Made by a program: the position numbers and the translations under genes | In this document: one piece after another, positions 44,357-54,596 of the stretch | How positions within the stretch are numbered: position 1 is the stretch's first letter | How the letters are laid out: the number at the start of each line of letters is the position of its first letter | DNA from: Brachynemurus nebulosus | Lineage: Eukaryota; Arthropoda; Insecta; Neuroptera; Myrmeleontidae | Assembly (NCBI GenBank): GCA_035578155.1 | Contig: JAPWDM010000015.1 | Coordinates: 13,519,776-13,583,775 of the forward strand | DNA: 64,000 bases | Direction of reading: 5' to 3' | The notes under the pieces: generated by a model | Seen by the model: the letters and a program-made list of their open reading frames with translations, nothing else | Databases searched by the model: none | Told to the model about the DNA's origin: nothing

Positions 44357-44622
44357 TTAAATGTTATTACAATAATATTGGTATATGGATATGACATTTT
44401 CCATGGCGCAAGTTGCTCCAGAATGATGGCCGCATCGAGGACTAGTGTATGTTGATGTTATGATTCCCAACTTAGGGCAAATTTTTATTTCTTCAAAGTT
44501 CATAATGGGCGCTGATGGTAGTAGTCGTTTCAAATACCGCACTTTTTCTTCTCCTTTCGTATAGATGATTCGAGTTCCGTGCAGATTGTTTATTAAAATG
44601 TATTGTAGTTCCTCGTCTCAAC
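44357..44622 (-). CDS. Unrecognised C-terminal coding fragment
   Basis: A frame open from ~44622 to the stop at 44357 with ordinary, non-repetitive composition (LHGTRIIYTKGEEKVRYLKR, KICPKLGIITST). It has no ATG at the left-hand end of the opening and no family I recognise. It could be a final exon or part of a transposable element. Confidence 0.25.
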
Positions 44623-44632
44623 GACCACCGCA

Positions 44633-45858
44633 ATGAATAAGGTACTCGATTGTTATAATTTTAACGTAAATAGAAGTAACTTTATTATAAATAGAAGTAA
44701 TAAAAACATATTAAAAATTGGCACTTGGAATGTCCGTAGTTTGTATCAGGCCGGAAAACTGGATAATTTACTATTAGAAGTTGAAGAATTAAAGTTAAAT
44801 ATTCTAGGGATTGCTGAAGTAAGATGGACAGGAACTGGACAGATACTTAAAGGAAACTATACTATTCTGTACTCTGGAGGCGAAAAACATATTAATGGAG
44901 TCGCGGTTATGGTGAATAAGAATTTAGCATCTAAAATAATCGGTACTGTATATGATTCAGACAGAATAATTATGATTAAAATGGATACGAAGCCAGTACG
45001 TACGAATGTAATCCAGGTATATGCTCCAACCTCCAATAGCAGTGAAGAAGAATGCAACGAATTTTATAGTCGCTTATAAAATCTGTTTTTATCGATAAAA
45101 AGCCAAGAATGCACTATTTTAATGGGCGACTTCAACGCAAAGTTGGGAAGTAATGAAGATAAGCCGGTATTTGGCCCTTTCGGTCTGGGTATCAGAAATA
45201 GTAGAGGTGATCTATTAGTGGAATTCGCTACAAATAAGGGACTGATTGTATCAAATACTTGGTTTAAGCAGCACCCGCGAAGACTGTATACATGGAAAGC
45301 CCCTGGAGATACACCTAATAAAATAATCCGAAATCAAATAGACTTTATTCTGATCAACGAAAGATATAAAAATGCAATTAAAAATGTGAAAATATATCCT
45401 AGTGCTGATATTAATTCGGACCACACATTAGTAGCAGCAAGTATAGAAGTAAAATTCAAGAACTTAGAAAAATATAACAAAAAATGTAGTAATATTGATA
45501 TAAAAAAACTAGATGACGAACCTATTAAAAAAGAATTTCAAATCAAAATTGAAGAAAAGTTCCATCACAAAGATAGGATGTCATGTGCTAGTAATCTGAC
45601 AGAAAAAACTGAAGACTTCATAAACGTTATTAGGACTACAGCTGACGATGTATTAAACAATACAGACATAAAAAAGAATAACAACAAAGGATGGATGACG
45701 GAAGATATATTAGTTTTAATGAAAGAAAGGAAACTAGCCAAAAATAATCTTAATAAATATAAATCTATAAATAGACAAATTAATAAGGAAATCAAAATAG
45801 CGAAGCAAACTTGGATAGAACAAAAATGTAAAAATATAGAAAAATATGAAAAATCGAA
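44633..45858 (+). pseudogene. LINE APE-type endonuclease region, truncated before RT
   Basis: An N-terminal exonuclease/endonuclease/phosphatase domain: ILKIGTWNVRSLYQAGKLD, LGIAEVRWTGTG (catalytic Glu), IQVYAPTSNSSEEE, ILMGDFNAKLGS (Asp/Asn), FILINERYKNAI and INSDHTLVAASI (Asp-His pair). An in-frame TAA at 45077-45079 interrupts it. The basic linker (RKLAKNNLNKYK) follows, then homology ends at ~45858 before any reverse transcriptase. The protein resembles those annotated craniofacial-development-protein-2-like, which are RTE-type LINE ORFs. Loss of the 3' part, not the 5' part, is unusual for a LINE copy. Confidence 0.85.
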
Positions 45859-45864
45859 TAACAC

Positions 45865-45956
45865 TCCCCTTGATTACAATCTTTACCACATTTTCGACAC
45901 AATACAAACATTAGTTTGTTGTTTTGTTTTGCTGGCAATACTGGATGGTACAAAGA
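45865..45956 (-). pseudogene. Polinton DNA polymerase B, displaced downstream piece
   Basis: On the minus strand LYHPVLPAKQNNKLMFVLCR and CGKDCNQG continue the polymerase read at 49969-50064 after removal of the 4-kb transposon between. The piece ends where the LINE fragment begins. Confidence 0.65.
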
Positions 45957-46203
45957 AGGGGTTTCGATAAGGCCCTTAATCGCCCCCCCCCCTTATTTTT
46001 TTTGTTTCCATATTACATTTGTCGGACTACTTCCAAGATTTATAAATATATGTAGGATCAGCCAGTATTCGCTCTATTTTTGTATTTAAGGTGAATGTTT
46101 CATTTACAGGTGATGAGACTAAAATGACAAAATATACTAACTAATATTATAATTATCAGCTTTATTATGACATAGAAGTACAAAAGCACAAACTATAATT
46201 AAA

Positions 46204-47529
46204 TTACATGGGATCCTCTTCTTCTTCTTTATCCGACCATCCAACTACACCATCTTCGACGAAATCTTGATAATGAGAGGAGTATTTTTTCTGTTGATGC
46301 TCTAAATGCCTGTAATAGCTAAGGAACCACAGCACTGAAGTCACGTGAGCACAACATCCAACAATACGTGCCCCAATTTTGCACTGGCAATACCAAGATG
46401 TAACTCCGGCGCGATTATATTGTATCCATAGGTTGTATATCTTTGATGACGTGTGTCGACTTTGGATTAAAACTCTTATAATGTCAGAATATTCTCTATG
46501 AAAAAATAACTTATATAGCCCTTCATCATCAACGTGCTCAGTAGTATACGCATCTGCTTGTTTCAACTGATAAACTCCTAACGCTAAATATTTTAATTCT
46601 TCGACGGTTAAACGCGGAAAGTCTGATAAGGCATCATCTATTACTTCTTGCCAAATAACCCTTTTTCTTGTCCAGTTTTCCTGTTTTATCCTATTCTGTA
46701 ATTCACTTGGACATTTAGATAGAGCTAACATTCTTTCTGCAATTATTGTAGCACTTTCATCATCTTCCGTTAACCTTGGCGGCCGAAATGCATTGCAAAT
46801 ACTACATACAATCCTTACATAGTCCCCTATATATGGGATCTGAGAATTCGGCATAATATTGGCTAGTCCTTTATACGTTATGAATAAACCATTTGAAGCT
46901 TCTACAACCCATCTCACTGATGTCACCAGCCTAGACTCATTTGCCTCATTTGCAGTGTGTTGACTTTGACCCTGCAAGAAATGTGGCTTTTTTACTATCA
47001 AGTTCAATTCTTCAAATAGATGAACACTATCTCGAAACCCCCTGTCTATTACGATGAAGTCATTCTCGTGTAACCAATTTCTTAATCCATCGGCTTGGGA
47101 TTGCATATGAGCTGTTATAATCGAAGCGTCATTGTTCTTACCATCTGCAAAGTATGGTCCCAAAACGTCCAAGATATATCCAGTTGTACTGACTATTAAC
47201 ATGGGTTTCATATGTGGCCGTCCTTTATGTATTGAGAATGTTCTTCTTTGAAATCTGTAGTTGGTACTTTTTTCAATATAGATGTAGGTACCATCTAGAA
47301 CTACTATAACTTTCTCTTCTTCTTGTGAAAACATGATCTTTGCAAAAGTTCTTGTATGATTTCGAATAAAATCCAATCTACTGATATGGTTGAAACCGAG
47401 ATGTTTAGGCACAAATTCTGTCATTAATGCCTTACGAACAGTATGAATGGATCTGCTTATCATATGTTTTGTCAACGACAAGATCGTTGACAATATATGA
47501 TAAGAAAAACCGCAACGAAGTTTTATCAA
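46204..47529 (-). CDS. DDE transposase with C-terminal SWIM-like finger (main exon)
   Basis: 441 codons. Catalytic candidates in order: VIVVLDGTYIYI (Asp, ~80), DVLGPYFADGKNNDASI (~123-140), DFIVIDRGFRDS (Asp, ~158), SVRWVVEASNGLF (Glu, ~207). The C-terminus has WYCQCKIGARIVGCCAH, a C-x-C..C-x-H SWIM-type metal site (~395), then an acidic tail. This is the DDE_Tnp_4/IS5-like fold used for cut-and-paste transposition. The main ORF is undamaged. The upstream part (RCCSKHLLGN zinc segment, 47590-47860, and 48767-48931) has stops and a MITE, so the full protein is broken. Confidence 0.8.
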   Translation of the reverse strand: MIKLRCGFSYHILSTILSLTKHMISRSIHTVRKALMTEFVPKHLGFNHISRLDFIRNHTRTFAKIMFSQEEEKVIVVLDGTYIYIEKSTNYRFQRRTFSIHKGRPHMKPMLIVSTTGYILDVLGPYFADGKNNDASIITAHMQSQADGLRNWLHENDFIVIDRGFRDSVHLFEELNLIVKKPHFLQGQSQHTANEANESRLVTSVRWVVEASNGLFITYKGLANIMPNSQIPYIGDYVRIVCSICNAFRPPRLTEDDESATIIAERMLALSKCPSELQNRIKQENWTRKRVIWQEVIDDALSDFPRLTVEELKYLALGVYQLKQADAYTTEHVDDEGLYKLFFHREYSDIIRVLIQSRHTSSKIYNLWIQYNRAGVTSWYCQCKIGARIVGCCAHVTSVLWFLSYYRHLEHQQKKYSSHYQDFVEDGVVGWSDKEEEEDPM

Positions 47530-47539
47530 AAATATTGCT

Positions 47540-48931
47540 AAGGTAGTTCTAGAACTTCTAGCCGTGGTATTTATTAAATGATCTTTGATACATTTAAGAA
47601 GTATATTGAAATGCTTGATGTGAGTTCCAGTTAGAATCCAGTAATCTTCATTTGTTCTTCACTAGTCCTTTTTTAGATGCAATGTTACGAAACTCTTCAA
47701 ATAACTATTTTATTTCAGTTTTATTGAAATAGGTTTGCTCTGATACCTTCGAAATAACAGCATTTCTTTTCAGAACATTACCAAGTAGATGTTTTGAGCA
47801 ACATCGAACTCCTTTCGGGATAATAAAACCATTATCAAGAAAAAATTTAGACCTGGCTTTTAACCCTAGAATCATACGTTGGTCTACGAGAAACGTTAAT
47901 CATACATCGACGTCGTTTTGACGGATGGACTTTTTACGGAGAGTTTTAGAGTTTATTTGCAAACAACATTTTTTTTTACATAACAATACTACAAAAGCGA
48001 ACAAAATATTTTAAAAAATTGGATTTGGAAAAATTTCTTATTGTAAATATTTATTAATTTTTTTAATCTTTTTATCAAAGCATATTTTCATTATAAAAAT
48101 TAAAAAATAGATAAATACATCAATTGTAATAATTAACTTATGAACTATTATGAGTCAGTGGACATGTGTGACTTTACAGAATGTGAAATTTCTCAGTCAT
48201 AGATATTCCTATAGATATGTAGTTATTTCCCCATTAGGCACATTTGTAAATTTTCTAAAATTTGTTAGTAATTTTTCGAATAAGATCTCAAAAAATAATA
48301 AAAATTAAAACATTTTCCACAAAATAAATTGTTAATCTTTTATTAAGTCATACGAAATACATTCTTTAGTTTTCGATTCAATATATTAAAACTTCAGTAT
48401 TATGTCGTCTCTATAAGTCAAACAGCTGTAATCATCTTTCACATTATCATAGTCATTGAATAAATTAATTATAACATCCATATCTTTAATAAATTTTAAA
48501 AAAAATTAGGAAAACTTTTATATGTAGTGCACAAAATCTTCAAAGAAAACATACATTAATCATACATCGACGTCCTTTTGACGGACATTATTTCAATACA
48601 AACAAAACGACAATGACTATAAACAAAATAAATATATGTGGTGTGTTATAATAACAAATAAATTAGATAACAGAAATCTCACAGCAAACAAGTAACAACA
48701 AGTTGCAGGATTGGAGGAGGTAGAGAAGTTCGTACGTCTTTTTGACGTGTACGTATGATTCTAGGGTTAAAGGAATCACTTTAAGATTGTCTTGATTGTT
48801 ACAAATAATGCATTTTTTATGAGTATGTGTAGTATGACTTAAGTTAATAGAAATATTTTTTGGAGAAACTGATCGGTTCCTAGGCGATATAGCTGATTTT
48901 TTGGATGAACGTCGTTGATTTTTGAATCCAT
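47540..48931 (-). pseudogene. N-terminal exon of the DDE-SWIM transposase, split by a piggyBac MITE
   Basis: After an acceptor at 48932, the frame reads Ser/Lys-rich sequence then HKKCIICNNQDNLKVIPLK, is cut at a TTAA site, and resumes KARSKFFLDNGFIIPKG and RCCSKHLLGNVLKRN. Cys pairs suggest an N-terminal zinc finger. Further stops occur between 47700 and 47540 before the main ORF. Confidence 0.65.
47864..48766. mobile_element. piggyBac-type MITE, 903 bp, TTAA target
   Basis: CCCTAGAATCATACG at the left and CGTATGATTCTAGGG at the right, each flanked by TTAA (47860-47863 and 48767-48770): the piggyBac signature. Subterminal repeats of CGACGTCNTTTTGACGG occur near 47910, 48565 and (degenerate) 48735. 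No transposase. Confidence 0.95.
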
Positions 48932-48966
48932 CTGTAAAACATTTATTGCATATTCTGTTATTAATC

Positions 48967-49630
48967 GCTAATGTGCTATTTTTTTGTTTTTAAATATTCT
49001 AATATTTGAGTATTTTTTAAGCTTCTTAATCCTTTTAATGGCTTCCGACATCACAAGTCGGCCAACAACAATCACAAGTATATTCTTTGGGCATTGTATA
49101 AAATGGTTCTTAAAACATAAAAAATAATTATCAGTAACACTGAACGACAATTTTCAAATTTCTTCGATGTGCAATAAAAACGTTCAACGATAACAAACTG
49201 TATGTAAACAAACCGACTGGCCGGTACAACCGCAGAACAGCAACAGTTACTTTTAAAACATTGGTTATGTAGTCTAAACTAAACAAAACTACATTTTACT
49301 TTGCTATCCTTTTCTTAACACATACAATGAATATAATGCTATGCGCAGGTACCTATTTCATACTGCGTCATAACATAGTGTACTTAATACATGTACGACT
49401 TGCAATGAGTTACATCAGATAGTTCTGTTCGGGTAGTTTACAGCTGTATTTACTCTCTCTCTCTCTCTCTCTCTCTATAGCTGTTCTAATTTTTTATACA
49501 TTACTTGTACGGTTACATAATGTTTTACGTTTTTACATTCAAGATACATTGCAATTATTGTACTAAAATATTATAAATCAGTCAATTAATATATTATTAA
49601 ATGTTATCAAAAATTGAATTTATTTATTTT
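48967..49630. other. 5' region of the DDE-SWIM element
   Basis: Possible first exon (49150-49050 minus, basic Lys/Ile-rich) but weak. A (CT)n microsatellite lies at 49452-49478. Otherwise non-coding. Confidence 0.4.
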
Positions 49631-49637
49631 TGACCAT

Positions 49638-49734
49638 GAGCGCAACCGAGTAACAGAAAGATTTTTATATATATTGTAGCTTATGCACTTATGTACCATA
49701 TATATGAAAATCTTTTTGTTACTCGGTTGCGCTC
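49638..49734. repeat. Hairpin, ~28-bp arms
   Basis: GAGCGCAACCGAGTAACAGA and its near-complement TTGTTACTCGGTTGCGCTC flank an AT-rich loop. A small foldback inside the DDE-SWIM element. Confidence 0.85.
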
Positions 49735-49968
49735 TATGAAAAAGAATTAAATAAATGTCACCAAAACTATAAAAATAGCGTATTTTTGCAAAACAAGCCA
49801 AGTTTAGCAATTATTTTCATACAAGTCTAATTGAATAACACAGGAAATATATATATTTTTAGAAACCTTACATCTTCAATATTATAAAAACAAATAAAAA
49901 TGAACCCGATCATAAACTTGAAAAAATTTTACTTACGGGGGCCGATAAAGGGCCTTATCGAAACCCCT

Positions 49969-51161
49969 CCTTTTGTGGTGGTAAAATTTTACATTTGACT
50001 AGTCCTCTGACACTCAAAATGTTGTTGTGTTCAATAAGTTGTTTGCACTCATCACCAACATATACAGTATAGCACCGATAATGGGAACATCAGTTTTGGA
50101 AATTTTTTGAGAGCATCAAATTAGTCAACATCACTTTTGGAAAGTTGCATTAAATTTCCAAAGTGATGTTAACTAATTTGATGCTCTCAAAAAATTTCCA
50201 AAACTGATGTTTCCATTATCGGTGGTATACTGTATTCTTGGATGACCTAGAGGAAATTTCCCGTACTTACATACCCATGGATATAGAGAACAAACATCGA
50301 CATACTTGACTTTTTCGTTGTTTTTAACTTTGAATACAGTTTTGTACAGCCTGTACGACCACCATAAAATGCGTCACGTGGATTTAAAGGAACAGTATTT
50401 ATTAACGGGTGATCTTCTAAATGATTCAAGTCAGTTCTGTTCTTTAAGAATTTTCGAAATTCGCACTCCCACATTTCCGCAACATCATAACCCTGTTCTT
50501 GGATTCTTCGTGTCTTTGTTTTAGTACGCTCCAATCTATAATTCAAAGTATCATCCACTGCTTCATGTAACGGCTCGTTGCGACGGGTTTGTTGACATAC
50601 ATCATGTCCATGATAATAACAACCATGGAACTCAAACACCTGCCTTGTTTCGTCGCAATAGCCGTCAACTTTAAAACTGGTACCCGGCAAAATAAACTCC
50701 TTTCCTTTTCCTGCGTGCATAATTGAAATTTGTCTCCGACCTTCTTCATATATCAACCACTGCAGAGCTATTTTTGACTGATTATCTGCCAAGCGATAAC
50801 CACCTCGAGGTATTATGTCAATCGTGTTTGATTGTAAAAATTTTCGGCGGAACACTAGATTACAGGCTGATGCAATTGTTATCGCTTCCGTAAATGGGCA
50901 GACGTCACATTCTTCTAAAAATGCTTCCCTAAATTTTAAACAAGCTCTTTTTAATATGTCTACGTCACTGCTGCTGTACTCTACAACCTCCTTTTCCATT
51001 TCGAATACATATCCACTTTCCCTTGTTTCACTGTACCATCTTAAAATTTTTTTCCGTTCGTCTTCTTCAGAGTTATCTGTGCCTTTCATCGTTTCCGGAC
51101 TGTAGTACGATATATCTGGAAGGGATCCAATGTACTTTTGATTTTCCAAAGTATTAAACAA
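49969..51161 (-). pseudogene. Polinton DNA polymerase B, polymerase N-terminal part
   Basis: Follows the exonuclease part. It includes SLPDISYYSPETM, FEFHGCYYHGHDVC, LERTKTKTRRIQEQGYDVAE, PLNPRDAFYGGRTG and, after a frameshift near 50310, KYVDVCSLYPW, polymerase motif A with the catalytic Asp. PolB of Polintons is protein-primed and replicates the element. The 3' half (motifs B and C) is not in the window. A 168-bp MITE (50065-50232) lies just after motif A, and YVGDECKQLIEHNNI continues beyond it. Confidence 0.85.
50065..50232. mobile_element. Foldback MITE of Tc1/mariner type, TA target
   Basis: CAGTATAGCACCGATAATGG at the left and its complement at the right (CCATTATCGGTGGTATACTG), flanked by TA on both sides (50063-50064, 50233-50234). 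Arms of ~80 bp are nearly perfect with an 11-bp loop. It interrupts Polinton polB. Confidence 0.9.
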
Positions 51162-51970
51162 GTGAGGGAAATATCCTTTTTTTCAGAGACGGTGGTAGTT
51201 CGAACGCCTTAGGGAGAGCTGCCAGTGCCATTGGGAAATAATTTAAAGAGTCAATGAAACGTATGTTCTCAATTTCCAGCATTAGTATTTTCGAACCTCT
51301 CATAATAACGTCTGGTTGAAATTGAGTGTTTTTAAAAACGTATTTCAAAATAAATTGATTATCAAAAGCCTGGCCGTTGTGAGCGATACAGATAACTTTC
51401 TTGAATTTTTTACGTACATCCAGCATTTGCTTCATGAAGGTGGAGATAATATTGTCTTTTATCCCGTGTTGGCGGAATCCACATTTCTGACAAAACGCAA
51501 GCCCCTCTTCTTTAATACACTCATCGCAACACTGCATGTAGACACATAAGTTCGGTTCATGAACTACTGTATCACCTCCTTCCTTCACCGGTTTTTCCTG
51601 TCTTGTTTCAAGGTCGAAAAAAATAAATAATGTAGTGTTCAGTTTTGGTTGGTTTGTATTCTTCATAGCAGAGGTGGTTGACTGGAGCACAGCAATCATA
51701 AATTATACAAAAAATTTCGCCGCACACATGTTTTTGTTTTTGACTCATCATGTTGATTGTTTTGAAGCATTTGTCACACCGCTTAACTACATTGCAAACA
51801 GAATTTTTACCCAACGACCCCTGTTTGCAATGATTTTCATAAGAGGCCTGGTTACGGAAACCCCGTTTACAATTGTCGCATTTGATTTCGAGGTTTGAAC
51901 TTTCGCATGGCGGAGTTTGCTGGCAACAGGGACATGTCATGTCAAATTGCGTCATTATTTTCGCCTTCAA
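51154..51970 (-). pseudogene. Polinton polB zinc-binding and 3'-5' exonuclease region
   Basis: 51970-51608 reads a Cys-rich segment (TCPCCQQTPPC, CDNCKRGF, RCDKCFK). 51699-51154 carries the exonuclease: FIFFDLETRQE (ExoI, Asp and Glu), a second Cys cluster CCDECIKEEGLAFCQKCG, and ICIAHNGQAFDNQFIL (ExoII). At least two frameshifts (about 51640 and 51165) join this to neighbouring parts. Confidence 0.85.
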
Positions 51971-52873
51971 ATATTATATCTCTTCCTTTTGTTTGATGTC
52001 TGTAAACAGTAATTTTATATTTTCTTAAATGGCGTTGCAAAATTTGTAGTTCTTCAATTTCACCTCCTTGCTCTGGTATAACCAACCCTGTTTTACAAGC
52101 CAATTTATTCACTTTTTCTAGCTGTGTGTTGTTAGTATTGTATTGACTGCACCTGATTTTTTGTAAATTCGGGTCTTTTTTAACGTAAGCTTTCGCAAAA
52201 ACAATAGCTCTTAAGAGACATAAATTATCTTCGTTTTTAATAAAAATTATTCCACGACGCATCTTGCACTCTTGTTCATATGTGTTATAAGCTGAAGTTT
52301 TTACTTTCCCAGTCCCTTTAAGCATTTTCACATATGTGACCGTCATTCGAAATTTGTCCGTAGCCAGACCTTCTGAATTACTTTGGAAGATAGCGCCGAG
52401 TAATTTCCATACATCCTCGAAAGTTACATCTCTACCGTTGCGGAAAGCCAACCAACCAGCCCCCTTCTCGAAATTCTCGCTGGTAAATGTAAATCCAACT
52501 TTATTATCTGGTTCAATATCTTTTGAAACACGCTGTATAATCTGGTTGACACCATCCCGAACCCATTTTAAATTACCTTCCGTACCTGATACCTCCTTAA
52601 TTTTAAAAACAATTCTGCGTTCATTTAAATTACACCGTCGCACCTTTGTATTATTTTCAGAAAGAATCTCAAATTTTTCGGACGTGTTAGAATCATTTTC
52701 GAATGGGTACGTTGTTCATCAACTCATTTTCAAGTAAGGGGATACCCTCCACCAATTCAGTTATGGCATCCCAAGAAATTTCTTGGTTATCCATCTCACT
52801 TATTAATTTTAACATTTCCTGTGTACCGTTCTCAACACCACACTATTTTATTTTGTTTGTGTTGATTTCCATT
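51942..52873 (-). pseudogene. Polinton polB N-terminal region
   Basis: An ATG at 52873 starts a frame with an early TAG (codon 10) and a shift near 52690, then a 233-codon frame from 52643: IVFKIKEVSGTEGNL, ENFEKGAGWLAFRNGRDVTF and NEDNLCLLRAIVFAKAYV, a cysteine-protease-like or terminal-protein-like block often seen at the polB N-terminus of Polintons. No integrase, ATPase or capsid genes of a Polinton are in the window. Confidence 0.75.
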
Positions 52874-53416
52874 TTCTACAAAAATTAAAAATCATTGACA
52901 ATAACTTACAAATATTATTTAAAAAAAAAACTTACCACAGAATAATCTGAATTGTTCTTCACAATGAATAAAAATTGGTAAATGAAAATTTTTGAAAAAG
53001 TCTTACTAACAACAGTTCAGTATTAATTCACAACAGTTTAATATTAACTGATAAAATAATTGATTAATCGTTCGATTTTTATACTAATTTGATGTGAAAA
53101 TAACATGAACTTTTTCTAGGACACACGTTTTAGCAACGTGGTTCGATTGGGTATTGACCGCAAGAAAATGAAAAATTGCTAATAAAAAAATAGTATTTCT
53201 CAACGTTTAACCCTTTCCTCCCCAACACTTTGTTTTTATTTATTTATTTTTATTACTACCCGACCATTACTACCCAATGGTACTTACCAGTACCAGAAAT
53301 TTTAGGTTATTTTAATTAAAATCACTAATAATTCGTCTAAAACATTTGTTGATATTTGTATTTAGCCAACCAAATCAAATCCTAGCACCTTCAGAATGTC
53401 TGATTATATATCAGTA
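52874..53416. other. Non-coding AT-rich gap
   Basis: No gene or clear repeat seen between the polB start and the Tigger-like element. Confidence 0.4.
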
Positions 53417-54594
53417 CAGTAGAACCTGTTTAAGTTGGACACCCGCGGTGCAATCAAAAACTGTCCAACATATGCAAAATACCAAAATCATCTACGCTTA
53501 GTAATTTTAAGGTTAACACTAATTTAGAATATAATGCAAAATTAATTATTTTTAAAGTAATACATATACACACATCTACGTATCAATATTTATTGAAATA
53601 AACTATCGAATAACAATCGTAATACATACATATTATAGATATTTAAACATTATCTTTCGTAAAAAAATCACTTATCTTAGTTTGTTTGGATACAATTTTT
53701 AGGAAAATTTTGCTTTCTAATTTGCTTTGAATTTTGAATAAATCTTCTAACAGTTCGCATGGGTTTTCAGTTAAATACTTAATGGCGGTATTTATACCGT
53801 TCAAAGCTTCTTCAGGGGTTGCTGGTTTCTCCGCTACTTTCTCGCCCTCGTCACTAGATTCTTCGATTTCTTGTTCCTCGTCTAGTTGTAAAACATGTTG
53901 AAGAACGTCTTGATGTGTATTGAAGACAGGATCGTGTACCTCCAAGTAGGCATCGGCGGTGATCATTTCTTCAGCAGTCTGTAACTGATTTTGAAACTCT
54001 GGAGGTAATAATTTAATTGCTTCGCGAAGTTCTGAATCAGGGTCTTCATTATGATCCCCTTCATTTGCTTTTGGAATACTAAAACCAGCTCGTCTAAAAC
54101 ACTTAACAATTGTTTCCGTAGATACAGCTTGCCATGCTTCGCTGATCCATCGAATTGCATCCAAAACCGTGACTGAGTTGATAAATTCCTTGTGGTTGTT
54201 AGAAATTTCAGATTTAGCAACTAAACACATAAGCAAACTTTTGCAGTAATAAGCTTTTATTGTTCGAATCACGCCTTGATCTAGTGGCTGAATTTCCGAT
54301 GTTAGATTTGGCGGTAAATAAACAAGTTTAACATTATTATAACTGTCATAACATAACTAACACGTGTTTCGGTCACGTGTAAAATACATGAATGTCCAAC
54401 GTAAACAGGTCAAAATATCAAAAATCATTTTAAAAAACTGTCCAAATTAGACAGGTTTCCAACATATAGAGGTGTCCAACTTATAAGTATTAATATGCAT
54501 TTAAAACAATGTAATTTCGCCAGGCCAATTGAAAAGTGTCCAACTTGAGCAGGTGTCCAGTATACAGAGGTGTCTAACTTGGCAGGTTTCACTG
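53417..54594 (-). mobile_element. Tigger/pogo-like deletion derivative, TA target
   Basis: Ends CAGTAGAACCTGTTTAAG (53417) and ..GGTTTCACTG (to 54594), flanked by TA (53415-53416, 54595-54596). TIRs extend through GTTGGACACC with mismatches. At 1.18 kb it keeps only the C-terminal third of a transposase. Subterminal 'tgtccaactt' phrases recur near both ends. Confidence 0.8.
53643..54332 (-). pseudogene. Tigger/jerky-type DDE transposase, C-terminal part
   Basis: The frame reads PPNLTSEIQPLDQGVIRTIK (third catalytic Asp), VLDAIRWISEAWQAVSTETI and VKCFRRAGFSIP, then an acidic region ending TKISDFFTKDNV at 53643. The HTH_psq/CENP-B DNA-binding N-terminus and the first two catalytic Asp are deleted. 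Confidence 0.85.
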
Positions 54595-54596
54595 TA

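Larger units (their letters stand above)
45957..49968 (-). mobile_element. 4.0-kb DDE transposon with SWIM-finger transposase
   Basis: Ends AGGGGTTTCGATAAGGCCCT (45957) and its complement (to 49968) form TIRs of ~30 bp with a few mismatches deeper in. It is inserted in the Polinton polymerase gene: the protein reads into each end. It encodes a minus-strand transposase (46204-48931) and contains a piggyBac-type MITE. Target duplication is not clear. Confidence 0.8.
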
